Source: Ailurus styani
Lineage: Eukaryota > Chordata > Mammalia > Carnivora > Ailuridae
Direction: 5' to 3'
DNA length: 64,000 nt
NCBI GenBank assembly: GCA_002007465.1
Contig: LNAC01000036.1
Coordinates: forward strand, 4,471,250 to 4,535,249
The position numbers were made by a program, and so were the translations under genes. The notes beneath the pieces are model-generated. The model was given only the letters and a program-made list of their open reading frames with translations, was not told the DNA's origin and searched no databases. This document shows positions 52,166 through 64,000 of this stretch, piece after piece (the first letter of the stretch is position 1; every line of letters starts with the position of its first letter).

Positions 52166-53660
52166 TGTGTCAATCAGGGGTCCCACCAAGAAATAGGAAG
52201 TCCTCTAAGGGGCAAGACAAGGACCAAATGGGTCCCCATGGAGACAGTGGTTAGAACACTGTGGGCACAGACGTGCCCAGGGCTGTCTTCTCCACGCTCT
52301 GGGCCCAAGCAGAGTGTAGGAGAGGGTGGAAGTCTTCGAGGGATAACCTTGGACACACTCTAACTCGGGGATGGCAAGGACGAGATCCCCGCTCTGGTGT
52401 TCGCTGCTTCACTCTTAGTCCCAGGGGTCATGTGTCCGACCCACAGAAGCAACAGTGGCAGAGGGCAGCGGCCCTGCCCTCCTAGTGCTGCGGGAGACCA
52501 GACAGGCAGGGATAGGCCTGGGGGCAGGGGGGTAGGGGGGAGGGACTCTGGAGCAGGGAAGGAAGATCAAGAACGGTAACGGGTAGGCGGTAGTGTTGCT
52601 CTTGCTTCCTGGGACCTGTGATGTGACCTGGTGTGAGCCTCTCCTCCCACCGTGCCTCTGTTTCCCCTTCTGTAAAAAGAAGGACCCGAATGAGAACACA
52701 GGTCGCAGGGAATGGTTACATAACTTCATCCGATGACTCAAAGAAGAAAAAAAAAGCAGTGGGAAATTCGGGATGAGACACACAGCAACGAGCTTCCTTT
52801 CTGGAGGGCCTGGAGAGTCTTTGACACTGTGCTGTGCACTGCGCTTCCCGGGGAGGAAATGCACTCCGGGTTCCCGAACTGACTCGACAAGACAAGCCTG
52901 TTTTGTGCGATCACATCATGGGACTAATGCCGGAGGAGTCCCAGGCCAGCCGAGTGTCAACGAGTCTTCCAGCACAAATCGTCGGTTCGCTGCAAGTGCT
53001 CGCGGAGAAAGCTGTGATTCCAATCCACGAGGGACACGGAGGCCCAGGGAAGGGAAGCATGGGGAAGAGCCGCGTGCTCCGAGATGCTTCCTTGCGGAGG
53101 GGCCGGAGGGGCCGGGCAAGGCAGAGGCCCGTGCTGTGGAGGGAGGCTGGCCCCATGGTCGTTGGCCGGTGGGGCTCTGAGGCCCTGATGTTCGGGGTCA
53201 GGGGAGGACTGCTGGGCTGTGGATGAAAAATGGATCTGAAGCAAACTGCCATGAAGCAAAAAGATCCAGGGAGGACGTGGGCCATCCTGCCCCCCACGCA
53301 GTTTGGTGGAACGCTGCTCGGCACGGGCTCCTCCCCTGCTCGACAGCTCTGGGCCCACGCCACAGAGAAGCTATCCTTGGCCCGACACTCAAGGCCTTCC
53401 ACAGTCCAACCCCTCTCTTTTTCTCCCCCTGCTGCCGCCTAGGAGGGGTAGCTGGAGCAGCCTCTCAGACCTGAAAGGAAGCAGTGGCCCTGAAGGTGAC
53501 AGAGCCTCTCAGTTGTGGACAGAAGGGCCTGATCCCCGGTCACATCTGGGCAGCTGAGGCAAGAAAGAAACACCCTTCTCTTATCGATGTCACTGTTATT
53601 GAGGGGTCTTGGTTACAGCAGGTAAGCCTGTATCCTGGCTGAAATCCACTGTTCTTTGTT

Positions 53661-53757
53661 TAAGGTTTTATTTTTAAGTAATCTCTACACCCAACCTGGG
53701 GCTTCAACTCACAATCCTGAGATCAAGAGTCACCCACTGAGCCAGCCAGGTGCCCCT
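53661..53757 (-). mobile_element. CAN SINE-related short copy
   Basis: 'aagtaatctctacacccaac', 'caactcacaatcctgagatc' and 'cactgagccagccaggtgcc' on the minus strand. Same short type as 39586-39681, with a small deletion in the head. Confidence 0.87.
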
Positions 53758-53759
53758 GA

Positions 53760-53905
53760 AAGACACCGGTATTATTTTTTCTACGGATGAGAAAACTGAG
53801 GTTTAAGGTACACAAGGAAACTTCCTGATGTCACAGAGCCCAAAAAGGAGGGTCCAGTTTTGACCCTGTACCTGACTCCCAAGCCTGTGCTCTTTGCCCA
53901 CCACA
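53760..53905 (+). repeat. MIR SINE, 3' part
   Basis: 'ctacggatgagaaaactgag' and 'cttcctgatgtcacagagcc', followed by 'aagcctgtgctctttgccca', match the MIR 3' half. Confidence 0.65.
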
Positions 53906-55084
53906 CCCAGAGCTTCCCGTGGAGGATACAAGAGTCAGGGACCCCCGCGCCCCCCATCAGGCTTCCTGCTGCACCTGGTCCTGGGGAGGGCAGGATCGGG
54001 GGGTCAAGGTACTCCGCCGCTCGGACACCCAGGCCCGGAACCTGCAGGCGGTGGCAGAGCCCCCCGCAGCTCCCAGGGCCCAGAGAGCTCCCTCCTTTCC
54101 TTGGCCAGTTGTCATCAGGGGAACCAGCTGCTCTGGGCTCCATGCAGGGAAATGTGGCAGGAAGGACAATGGAAGGAAGACAGAGGGCTGGGAAAGGAGA
54201 GGAGGCGCCCACAGAGCTGGAAACGCTGGACCTAATTTGGCAGTGAGCTATTTCAGGACTGCACCCTGGGGACCTGGGACCAGAGACGCCGGGGGAGGGC
54301 AGTCTGGGTGTGCGAACGCTCTTGGTCCGCAGCCCGGCGAGAAGCCGTCGGCCGCTCCTGGGCGGCCTCGGGAGGGTGGAAGGAGGGAACGCGGCCTGCT
54401 AGCACTTGCGCTGGGTGATGCGAGCTCGCCGGCTGAGCCAGAAGGGCCTGTGGGCGTCGGGGGGAAGTGACAGGCTCATGCTGGGTTTGCAGGAGTACAT
54501 CGCTGTGCAAGGGCTCCCTGTCCGTGGTTACCTGCTATCATAATTACGGAATTACCTCTAGTTTACCGACGAGGAAACTGAGGCCAAGAATAGGGGTTTG
54601 AGGGAGTCGAGGCCAGGACGTGCAAAGGGAGTGAAGTCAGGGGCCGAGGCGGGGAGGCCACAGTTCTCCAGATGCACAGAGCCCAGAGGAGGTTCCCCTG
54701 AGGACTTCCTGGAGGCCCGCAGCAAGGAGGCCAGGGCTGTCCTTGTGTTCAGGGCCTGGGGTCCCTCCACTCACCCGACAGACCCCTGCAGGCTCTGGCA
54801 GGCTCCGAGCCAGGCGCTGTGGTTGGAGGAGTCTGTGGTCCGGCGGGGAAGTGTGGCACAATGTCTCCTGTCAGGTGAATGGTGGGCAGACCTGGAGGGA
54901 GGCCCAGTCCCTTCTTGGGACAGACTGTGTCCCTCTCTCTCCATGGAGGCCCACAGGAGCCTCTCTCTCTTCTCCCTGTTGACATTCTTGCTGCCACCTA
55001 CCCAATCTCCACCTGACGGCCACAGGGAAAAACCTTTGGTAGCTTCCTTCTGAGCTAGGAACAAAGGCAAAATTCCCCCCCGTG

Positions 55085-55530
55085 GCTGAGAAGCTCCTCT
55101 CGTCTGGCTGCCCCTGGCTCCTTTTTCAGCCTCATCTCTTACCCCTCTGTCCCCTCGACCTTTGGGCACCAGTCACACTGGCCTTCTTCAAGACCCTTAT
55201 ACTTGGCCAGGACTCCTCACCTCAGGGCCTTTGCACATGCTGTTCCACTTGCCTGCAATGTCCCGCCTCTTCTCTCCCTTTCTCATTTGCCTCACTCACG
55301 CCAGTCCCTGCTGCTCTGTCAGACACCTTGTCCTCTAGCACAGGCCAGGCTGGGCCTGCAGCCAGAATGTTCTCAGCTCTGTAGAGTTTCTAAGGGGTGT
55401 CCACCGTTTTCCAGACTGAGCTCCGGGACAGCAGCACCCCTGCCTGTTTCCGCGCACCCAGGGCTTGGCACACTGCCAGTGCAGACGTGGCCAGAACACA
55501 GGTTTCTCAAACAAATGGACGAGTGAACAA
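55085..55530 (+). repeat. L2 LINE 3' fragment
   Basis: 'cagtcacactggccttcttc', 'cctcagggcctttgcacatg', 'ctgttccacttgcctgcaat' and 'gggcttggcacactgccagt' occur in L2 order over about 450 bp. This is one of the best preserved L2 copies here. Confidence 0.85.
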
Positions 55531-56107
55531 AAAAGAGAGACAGATGTGGGCACGTTGGAGACGGAGGAGACACTCGCTCCTGTGGGGCCTGAGGAGGGGC
55601 TTGTGGTGGGAATGGGGTCCACAGGGCCACAGGCGGCCCGAACACAAATGTACCAGCAGCTGCCAGACACTGGGCTAAGCCCCCCGATGGCTCGGGGACA
55701 CCCGATGGGGTAACCCTTCCACTTGTGAAGAACCATGTCAAGTGCTTCCCAGGCAAGTGTCACCTAGAACCGTCTGCGTCTCCTCCTCTCTGCGGCCCTG
55801 CCTCTTCTCTCCTGTTGCTCCCTCTCCTGGCTTCTCTCAGGCCTTGCTGGGCTCTGGTTCAGGAGCTGTGTTCCTCAGTGCCACTGCTGCCAAGCCAGCA
55901 AGAGCAGGAGCTGAGGCTCCAGAATGAGAACCAACAGGTTTGGGCAGGGGGTGGGGCGCGCGGGGAGGCCCCCTCTCTGACCTGCAGTAGTTCAGAGGCC
56001 TTGGTCTTAACCCTTCACCCCAATTTTGAAACACCAGTCATGTCCAGGCTTCTGGTCCTGGCTCTTCCCCAGACAGGCAGTGAAGTGCGGGAAGAGAAGG
56101 ATGGAAA

Positions 56108-56345
56108 CAACAGTTGTTTATGGAGCACTTACTAGGTGCCAGGACCCTTGCTCAGCTCTTCATCTGCATTATTTTCTTTAACCAGAACAAGCTTGTCAGC
56201 AGGTAGTGCTATTATCCTCACTTTTCAGATGAGGAATCTGAGGTGCCCTGAGCCAGGTGAGCAGCCTGAAGTCCAATGCGGTGAGAGGCAGGGCCAGGAT
56301 TCAAGGTCGTGTCTCTCTGACTCCAGAGTGTGGCTCTAGCCCCTG
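56108..56345 (+). repeat. MIR SINE, nearly full length
   Basis: 'tatggagcacttactaggtg', 'cttttcagatgaggaatctg' and 'gggccaggattcaaggtcgt' cover the whole MIR in order. Confidence 0.85.
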
Positions 56346-58334
56346 GTGAACTCTCGTCACAGTGAGTGGTTAAGAGATGGGCATGTGCTCCAACAGGGCC
56401 ACTGAGAGACAGGGACTCCCCGGACTCGGGGAGCTGTTCAGGGAAGAGCCTGCAAGGTGCGCCTGGTCTCTGCATTTGCTGGGACGCTTGCTCACAGATC
56501 AGTTGTGGTAGGAAGAGGTAGTGACTCTACTGTTGTAGCCAGTGACAGGCAAGGTGAGAGAGCGACTTTGTGGAGCCCGAGGTGAAGACTACATGGTGGG
56601 ACAGAGTGGAGAAATGAGGAGAAGCCAGGGATGTTATGGAAGCTGCTGAATCAAGCCTCACCTACAGCTGTACCTCTAGACTTCTTAATCCCTAGGCCAG
56701 GTGACTTTTTTTCAAAAGCTAGTTTGATGGTGCCTTCTATCCTGGTGACCAAAAGAGTCCCACCTTGTCCAGAGAAGGGTCTTTGGCAGTGACACCAGAC
56801 CACTGCAGGTTGCCTTGCCAGTACCACAAAGGAGGAGGAAACGGAGTCAAGCACAGTGTGAATGTGTACGGGATCGTCCAAGGGGCAGACGGGTTCCGGT
56901 TTTTGCAGGGAAGCCACCCCCATGCCCACATGTGTGGTAGTACCTTCCCACGTCCTGCCCCCACCCCCCACCTCCAAATGAGCAGGGCCGCTGAGCTGCG
57001 GAGAGACCCGGATACCACCTTGGCCATCCCCACATGGCCTGTGATCATAGTCTCCCCCACGTGGTGCTGCTGCCTCAACAATCCTAACCCCTTTCTCAGT
57101 CCCCAGCACCCACCAGTGAGCTGGATTTTAGCAAACAGGCTCCTCTGCGGTGGCCTGGGTCACCAGAAAGGGACCGCACATTCACAAAGGGCTCAAACTG
57201 GGGGCTTGGAGCAAGTGAGGCAACAGATGTAGTCGGAGAGACAGCTCTGTAGTAAAAGGTGACAATGCTCGTCACAGTGCTGTCCCGGCTGACCCACCGC
57301 AGGACCACATGGCCGGCACTGCCCTGTGAATTAATAGAGAAGGCCTCGAGCTGATTTTTAGGTAGCACAGCTATATTGCTTTGTGTCTGTGGTGGGTCCA
57401 AGGTATTCATTGTTAAGCATAGACATTTAAACTATACCACACTTTTGTGACCTTGACTTGGGAATTCTTTATTTTTCAATATGCCAGGAACCCCACAAAA
57501 AATGGCATTGGTCAGACAGGCCCTCTCTTAGCCATTCTCTGCCATCTTCTAAGGCCGGGAGGTCTCCTTAGTAGCTCGCTTGCCCCCTTAAAACAACTAC
57601 GCTGAGCCCGAAGAATGCAGCCACCGGGATGGCTCTGCCCAGGGGAAGGCTGGAACGCAGGGGCCTCCCGGACACCCACAGGAAGGGCCATTAGTGGGGA
57701 CGCACGTCAATCCTGACGCTCCGGAATGTTTATGTGCATGGTTGTAACATTCTCCCACCGTCATAGCAGAGCAATTAGGGGCTTGCAGGGAGGGGGGAGT
57801 AAGCTAGCATGAGAGAGGCAGAGAGAGAGACAGAGAGTGCGCACGCGCAAGTGCAGGCATCACTCTGCCTGCGGCTTTCACTGACCGCTCCCTGCGTTTT
57901 GTTCCCGTGGGCTCTCCCATTTATGCTTCCTTTCCTTTTCTTTTAAAAATCCCATGGCCCTTTCTACAGGCACTGAACACGTGAATGTGCAGAGGCCACA
58001 GCGGCCCAGCCTCAGCGGCCCTCCACTTGACATGCCACGGAAGGAACGTGGGGCCCAGATGGGGGCCGGGGCTGGCTGTGGCCTCGGCCACACCTGATGA
58101 GCCACGGAAGCTGGGGTGCTGGGAAGGGTAGGGCCGAGGCGCCCGACTGCTGTGCTCGGCCCGGGGGGCCCCACCCCAGGATCCTCCAGACGGACCTTCT
58201 CCTCCCGGGCTTCTGCCACCAGCTTCAGGCTGCCAGGATTCACCAGCCAGCAGCTATTTTCTTGTCTCCAGTGCCCCTGGGGACAACATCGACTTTCTGG
58301 GTCTCTGTGGTGCTACATACGGATGTTTGTTTCC

Positions 58335-58655
58335 CCGCTGCCCTGCAAATTCCTGTATCGAGACCTAATCCCCGGTGTAGTGGTATTAGGAGGAGGGTCC
58401 GTGAGAGGTGATGAGGTCATGAGGGCAGAGCCCCCACGGGTGGGATGAAGGCCCTTTGACAAGTGACCCACAGAGCTCCCCGTCCCTTCTGCCGGGTGCG
58501 GGCCCAGTGTGGAGACAGCTGCCCAGGAACCAGAGGGGGGTCTGATCTGCTGATCTCTGACTTCCCAACCTCCAGAACGGTGAGAAACACATTTTTACTG
58601 TTTAAGGCTACAGTATTTTTCTTATATCAGCCCGAGGAGACTAAGACAGTGGGGC
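58335..58655 (+). mobile_element. MLT1-type LTR (ERVL-MaLR), partial
   Basis: 'ctaatccccggtgtagtggt', 'ggtgatgaggtcatgagggc' and 'gtgagaaacacatttttact', then 'atatcagcccgaggagacta', resemble an MLT1/MST-like LTR from its middle to its end. Confidence 0.65.
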
Positions 58656-59944
58656 TAAGACAGAGGAAAAACCAGAGAAGAAACAAGGCCCCTCCTCTGC
58701 CGTCGCCTGGAAGGACAGTCCACCTTGGAGTCCCCATCCCCCAGATCACCCACCGCCCCAACACTTGGGCTTTGCACACGGCTTCCCATCACCTCCGCCT
58801 GCTGCCTTCCCGGGCCCCCTGCTTCTCCTGGCCGCCTGCGGGGCGGGTGGCGGGCCGCACCCCGTGCTATCCCCGAACTGCTCTCTGCCCGCATGTCGCA
58901 CTAGAATGGCAAAAAAGCCACAGTTCTGCTTTCTTCAGCTCCCTTACTGCTGGGCCAACGTGTAGTAAGAAGTCGGGCTGCTCTGCTTCTTCCACCTGCC
59001 TCTGGACTCCTTGTGTTTCCTGCCGTCTTGGAACCAAGAGCAACCACGAAGCCTCCAAGTGCAGAGCCGGGCCCTGGTGCTGAGCCCTGGGTGTGCGGCG
59101 CTCGGGCCTCCCTATCCCCACAACAGAGGCTGGCGCTATGGTTTAGGACACTGAGGGGTGGGTGTCCTCACAGCCAAATACATGCTAACTTCCACAGTGA
59201 CACTTGGAGCCAGTGGCTTAAGCACTTACCAAACGTATAGGTAAGAGCAAGACTACCTGAAATCCAAAGCGTCAGATACCCCTCTAACTGTGACGGCTTC
59301 TCGAACAAGCTCAGGGATTGTGTTCAGACCTGGGTCAAGGGCCTCAGAGCGGGAAGAATGTGGGCTTTCTCCTAGGTAAACTGTTTTCCAGAAACTCCGT
59401 CCCCAAAGCTACTTGTTCAGAAGGCCCTGGGGCAGCATAGTGGGCCCAGCCTCCCAGGAGAATGTCCTTCCTTCATCTCTGGGCCTGGACCACAGTCCCA
59501 CAGGTCCACAGAGGGGATCCCAGGGCCCGGGGTGATCCTCTCTCAACAAGCGAGACCCGCGGTGTGTTCTCAACAGCGCCAGGGGGTTGGCTAAGCATTT
59601 TATTAACATTCAGGAAAAGGTTTTCGACAAAGCCCTTAGCAAACTCCAAGGCTGGCCTGAGAAAGCTCATCTTCCCCTCAGCAGCATCTCGTCATTAAGA
59701 GCCAGTCATGCATGAAGTGGCTTGTTCGAGCCTGCTCTGGCTTCCCCACCGTTTCCCTAGGATGGACAGCTGACAACAGGCCCGATCCTAAGCCAAAGCC
59801 GTGTCCCCCTATGTGTTCGCAGCTCCGGCGACCCTCTGCCCGGAAGGCCTGCCTCCCTCCTTCCCTTTAGCAGTCGTGCCCAAGCGACCTTTTAAAACTA
59901 GAGTAGTGGTCACTTTGCTTCAAGGCACGTGATCCTATTACTAA

Positions 59945-60080
59945 GTGGCCTCTCCTGAGCACCTACTGTGTGCCAGGCCCTGCTCGAGGACTTCGTGCCT
60001 CTTGACTCGTGTCACCTAAGGCAGCCACTGAGGTAGGACACGGCTACTACATCTGTCATCGTCTCCCCCCTCAGGGCTCA
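59945..60080 (+). repeat. MIR SINE, 5' and core part
   Basis: 'cctgagcacctactgtgtgc' and 'caggccctgctcgaggactt' then 'gcagccactgaggtaggaca' match the MIR core. Confidence 0.7.
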
Positions 60081-60267
60081 CATCGCTGCCGCGAAAGTCA
60101 GATGCGCGGGAAGTGTCTGCCCTCCTTGCCTGTGCCCCTGGGGGCAGGGGCTGCGTCTGACCCGCCACCACACGCACACCCGTGCAGACGAGTCCGTGCT
60201 CCGGCCACCTTTGCTCTCAACACTGAAGACGTCGAGAAGGCATGAAAAGAAGTGTGTTCTGTATCTT

Positions 60268-60385
60268 TCATTCCCTCCTCCATGGAAGGGCAGGGGCTGT
60301 GTCTGTCCTGTTCATAGGAATGCCCCTAGCACCTGGCCCAGCACTTGGCCCGAGAGGGCACACGCCTGCTGCATGAAGGGAGTCA
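60268..60385 (+). repeat. L2 LINE 3' fragment
   Basis: 'aagggcaggggctgtgtctg' and 'gcccctagcacctggcccag' correspond to the L2 3' end. A further piece at about 60.69 kb ('gtgctcggtaagtatttgtg') may be another L2 end. Confidence 0.6.
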
Positions 60386-61402
60386 CTTGTGAACTCGTCT
60401 ATCCACTGACCCCACTCTGCACTGAACACAGCCATGCGGGGCACATGTGGGCGGACAAGGCTGGTGTGCAAGCCTGGGCCGAGGTTCCGGCGGCCGGATC
60501 TGGCTTTGGACAGCAGGGAGGGGGCTGACTTTGCTGCACTGGGTCCTGGGGAGCTGGAATGTCAGGCCTGTTTGAGGCCTTAGAAATCAAGTCTACCTTC
60601 TCATCCCAAGAACACGATCTCTGCCCACGCTTGGGAGCCCTGACATCTTTTATCGTTGTATCCGACCCTGCTTTCCTATGCGTGGTCTGCCAGGAAGCGA
60701 GTGCTCGGTAAGTATTTGTGAAATGACAGACTGACCGGCCGAATGAAAGGAAAGGAGGCCCCACGTTGGCTGGGTAGTCTGAGGCAGACTGGTCAGGTGG
60801 GAAGAAAAGAGAACTGGGATTCTAGAAACCTGAAATTCTAGTCCTGGAGCTGCCACATCATCCCCCGAGTAAGTCCCTTTCCTGTTTGGGCCAGATGGGG
60901 CCTGTTTCGCCCCATCTGCAAGATGGAGTGGTAGAATTAAGATGGTCTTGAATGGAGTTTTCAACTCCACCCATCTGGCCAGGCAAACGGTCAGAGCAGG
61001 ACTGGGCCTGGGCTGGTGTGGCTGGGGAGCCTAGGTGTGCAGGGCGCAGCAGGCGTCCACTCTGCTGCCCGGCGGAAGCCTCTTCGAGGCCTCAGGTTTG
61101 GGCACGGGGCACTGAGGCCTTCATCCCTCACCTGCCCTAGTCCCCATCAGACTGACAACCACCCCTGAGGTTTCTCCAGGCCCCAGGGAACTCAGGCAGA
61201 CACAGGCCAGACAGCATCCTTGTTTCTGCCCATTTCAGAATTCATGTAAACTACAGGGCGAATGCGCCGTGGAGATGATGCCACAATATTTCCCTGATTA
61301 AAAAAAAAGATAGGGTTCTGAGCTCCACTGTGTGACTTAAATGTCAAGATTTCTTGTACCAGAGGAGGTCCAATGACATTCTGGAAACCTGCCATTATCC
61401 CT

Positions 61403-61430
61403 GGGGGGGGGGCGTGGGGGAGGGGGCGGG
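61403..61430 (+). other. G-quadruplex motif
   Basis: A run of about ten G, then 'cgt', five G, 'a', five G, 'c', three G. It satisfies the four-G-run quadruplex rule on the plus strand, which is the template strand for GNAO1. Confidence 0.6.
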
Positions 61431-61644
61431 CAGTTCTAATGAAGCCCCTTGTGGGACAGAGGAGCACCAGGCAGCCACGCCAACCAGCACCAATCTTCAG
61501 TCCTGTTCAGGTCAGTGACCCTGTCCTTGTGCCTCTGCTTCTAACATGCAAAATGCAGATAAAACTGCACCCTCACAAAGCTCCTGTGAGGGTACCTCAT
61601 CAAGATCTTATCAATAATTTTAAACAACGACAACAACGAGAACA

Positions 61645-61856
61645 AGAGTTAATATGTGCTGAGAACTTTCTATGTGTCAGGCGCTCTCCTAAGCACTTTG
61701 CACGAATTATCTCGTTTAATCTTACAGCAGAAGAATGAGGAAGGTATTAGGTATTAGGGTCATGCCCATTTTAAAGATGCAAACACTGAGCATTGAGGAG
61801 GTGCAATAAGTTACCCAGGGCCATAGAGCTGGTGGTACAGCTGGGCCATGAACACA
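61645..61856 (+). repeat. MIR SINE, nearly full length
   Basis: 'actttctatgtgtcaggcgc', 'ctcgtttaatcttacagcag' and 'gttacccagggccatagagc' follow MIR order. Confidence 0.85.
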
Positions 61857-62359
61857 GTATCCAACACTTTATGTGTCAGGCCTTGTACAGAAGACCTCTA
61901 TTCTGCCCTCAAGAAGTTTATAATTTATTGCGAGAAATAAGCACCTGTCCAGATGGTGAACAAGTGAAAATGAAAGTATTTTCAACAGAATAAAGCCTCC
62001 TACAAGTTCAAGGCATTACTTCTTTCTACTGTCCTGCTAGTTTACAATGTGTGTTACATACGTAAGTACACACCGACATGCGCATAAATGTTATGTATGT
62101 TTATATGTACGTGTGTAATAAAACCTATGAACGTGGGGTTGTTTCCCCATCCCCCCAGTGATCCAAGTGAACCTTCTAATCCTGTAATTGTCCGGTTTCC
62201 GTCGGCCTTTCTTTCTTTTGGTGTCTGAGTTCAGGCCAGTTCTGCCAGACAAGTTTCTCTGCTTTTGTGATGCAGATGCAGGCCCTAGGCTGAGAACTGA
62301 GGAAGCAGGAGGGGGAGAGACTCAGCTCCAAAGGTTAAGACAATTTACATGATAATGAG

Positions 62360-62640
62360 CGGGATGGGGGTGGGGGATGGGAGGAGGGAGAGAGCAGAGG
62401 GAAGCAGGGGGAGAGAGGGAGAGAAGGAGGGAGGAGGAGAGGGTGGGAGAAAGGAGGTGGGGGGAAGGAAAGATGGAAGGAGAGGAACAGATGGAGAAAG
62501 GGAGAGAGGAGAGGAAGAGAGGGAACCTCTTACAGGTTACAGAACAGCCTCCCAGCGGAGAGGAGAGAAAGAAGGAGAAAGAGAAAAGGTAGGGGAGAGA
62601 GAAGTAGAAAGAGGCCAAGGGAGGGAAAGCCTTGTAAGCT
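62360..62640 (+). repeat. GA-rich polypurine tract
   Basis: About 280 bp of G and A with few pyrimidine interruptions, mainly 'gggaga', 'gaagga' and 'gagagg' units. On the transcribed GNAO1 RNA this reads as a long C/U-rich tract. Frames through it are low-complexity and not genes. Confidence 0.85.
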
Positions 62641-62924
62641 GGGGGTAGAGAGGGGGTATCTGCAGAATTTGGTGGGGGGGCAACTCAAGACGGTCGGAGG
62701 GGCAGACAAGAGGAAGACGAAACAAAAGGATATATGAGAAAAGCAGTGGGAGTTGTCCTTTGGGTCCCTTTTCATATTTGTAGAGAGACTTAGGATAGAG
62801 AATGAGATTCTTTTAAAGATCTGTTGTGCCCGATTTTGCTGTCCCTATTTAAATGGGACTCTGCTCTGGACCTGAATCACAGGGATGACAGCTTCGTTAG
62901 GAGTCCAATCTAGATCATATTCAT

Positions 62925-63105
62925 GTGTATTTTGACTACGTGACCTTGGGTAAGTCACTGAGCCTCCTGGCCTCATTTTTTCCCTTGTAAGGGATAACCA
63001 CAGCACCCACTGCCCAGGTGGTTGTTAGGATCAAGTAAATAGTGTCAACTGTTTAAACCGGGCCCTGAAGCATACAGACCGGAAGTCACCATTATCATCA
63101 CCTTC
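62925..63105 (-). repeat. MIR SINE, reverse orientation
   Basis: 'tgaccttgggtaagtcactg', 'cttgtaagggataaccacag' and 'gttgttaggatcaagtaaat' match reversed MIR. Confidence 0.8.
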
Positions 63106-63239
63106 AATTCCTAAAGCTTTGGTTCTCTGATCCACCTGCTTGCTGATCACTCCCACCAGGCAGCCCACTAGGTTGCAAGGGGACTCAGCACACTGGGCCC
63201 AGTCTAGCCCCATCTCCTGCTTGCTGTCCCCGGTTTCAC

Positions 63240-63720
63240 TTGCGCTCAGTCAGCCAGTCTCCTGATCCTCACCTTTCTGCCCCAGCAGCCCATCAGCCCC
63301 AGGCCCAGGTCCTCCACCACATATCACTTTGCTGCCCTTGCTTTCCTCCTAAAAACTCACTTTCACCCCACCCCTCCCCAGCTCAAACATCTAACAATGG
63401 CTCCCCGCTGCCACCAGGATCAAACCCAAACTCCTCGGCACACCTTCCAAGCCCCCCCCACCCCCCATCTGGACCTCACTGCATCTTCCTACTATTCTCC
63501 CACACCTTGCCATATCCTAACCCTCCGTTCTGGCCACTGGCCTCTTCTGTCCATCAGATCTGTTTTGGTTGCTACCAACCCACTGCCTTTGCTCCTGTTC
63601 TTCCTGCTTCAAGTCCTTTTCCTTACTCTTATCTGCCCTTGTCAAGCTACACCCCTGCTTCAAGGTCAGTGCCAGCCTCATTTCCTCTACAAGGCTCTCC
63701 CTGACTGCCTTGTGATGGCT
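63240..63720 (+). repeat. L2 LINE fragment
   Basis: 'caatggctccccgctgccac', 'ctccgttctggccactggcc' and 'ctacaaggctctccctgact' occur in L2 order across about 480 bp. Confidence 0.75.
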
Positions 63721-63779
63721 GAGCACATTCAGCTTGTGAGCCTTGTCCTCCCAAGGAGATCAACTCCTTTTCCCCCAAA

Positions 63780-64000
63780 TTCTAGTTAGTTAACATATAG
63801 TGTAATATTGGTTTCATGAGTAGAATTTAGTGATTTATCACTTACATATAACATCCAGTGCTCATCACAACAAGTGCCCTCCTTAATACCCATCATCTTC
63901 CTAACTCATTCCCCACCTACCTCCCTCCATCAACCGTCAGTTTGTTCCCTGTCATTAAGAGTCTCTTATGGTTTGCTTCCTTCTCTTTCTTTTTCTCCCC
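63780..64000 (-). mobile_element. L1 LINE 3' end, cut by the window edge
   Basis: The minus strand reads the typical end of a carnivore L1 3' UTR: 'gcactggatgttatatgtaa', then 'gtgataaatcactaaattct' and 'gttaactaactagaatt' near 63780. The rest of the element would lie beyond position 64000. Relatively low divergence suggests a young carnivore L1 family. Confidence 0.85.

Larger units (their letters stand above)
49601..64000 (-). other. GNAO1: GNAO1 intron 3, distal part
   Basis: The intron continues past the right edge. I searched for exon 3 (codons about 54-101, 'HEDGFSGEDVKQYKP' region) and exon 2 (P-loop end, 'GKSTIVKQMK') on the minus strand and found neither. The content is MIR, L2, a short CAN SINE remnant, an MLT1 LTR, a purine tract and an L1 3' end. 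The block 50.2-53.6 kb is GC-rich and largely unique apart from MIR traces at about 52.04-52.17 and 52.60-52.72 kb. A degenerate GA/GC-rich patch sits at 57.81-57.85 kb. Confidence 0.75.

Noticed and set aside
56651..57109. 152-codon minus-strand open frame, possible processed pseudogene
   Set aside because: I compared it mentally with cyclophilin, SOD1 and ferritin and found no match. No poly(A) tail or target duplication is evident.
62349..62648. Glu/Arg/Gly-rich open frame in the purine tract
   Set aside because: Low-complexity translation of GA repeats.

Overview
This window is mammalian nuclear DNA. The ten tRNA-Lys-derived CAN SINEs (SINEC type, with a 'gcctgggtggctcagt' head and a 'gcctacttgtgatctctct' tail in the young copies) are restricted to Carnivora. 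The sequence of the young copies looks like a mustelid (ferret, mink, otter, badger group), although the species call is an inference.

The only protein-coding gene I can support is GNAO1, the alpha subunit of the heterotrimeric G protein Go, on the minus strand. Reading from high to low coordinates, the window holds part of the large third intron (15271 to the right edge), exon 4 (15110-15270), exon 5 (9859-9987), exon 6 (7895-8024), and then the GoB-specific alternative pair, exon 7B (4004-4157) and exon 8B (1810-1997). Together they give residues Ala102 to Tyr354 in frame, followed by a stop, with AG/GT consensus at every junction in the window. Exons 1-3 would lie to the right of the window. 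The GoA-specific exons 7A and 8A were not found and should lie to the left of position 1. Position 1-1809 is therefore the GoB 3' UTR region and also intron for GoA transcripts.

About 48.7 kb (15271-64000) is intron 3. It is made of old interspersed repeats (MIR, L2, L1 fragments, MLT1-type LTRs, a MER20-like hAT element), younger CAN SINEs, and unique sequence with a few regulatory-looking patches. The most structured segment is 25048-28329. It is an old hAT-type DNA transposon with transposase remnants, broken by three later insertions: a CAN SINE, a 1.4 kb L1 fragment, and a U6 snRNA-containing chimeric retro-insert with a perfect 17-bp target duplication. Other notable sites are a strong CTCF-like motif next to GC boxes (about 21.7 kb), a palindromic RFX X-box (43.44 kb), a poly(T) run flanked by a direct repeat (44.28 kb), and a purine-only-like tract of about 280 bp (62.36 kb).

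I see no second protein-coding gene, no tRNA or rRNA gene, no CRISPR array and no prokaryotic feature. The many open frames across the GC-rich introns on both strands are chance frames. Repeat boundaries are by eye and approximate unless target duplications are quoted.
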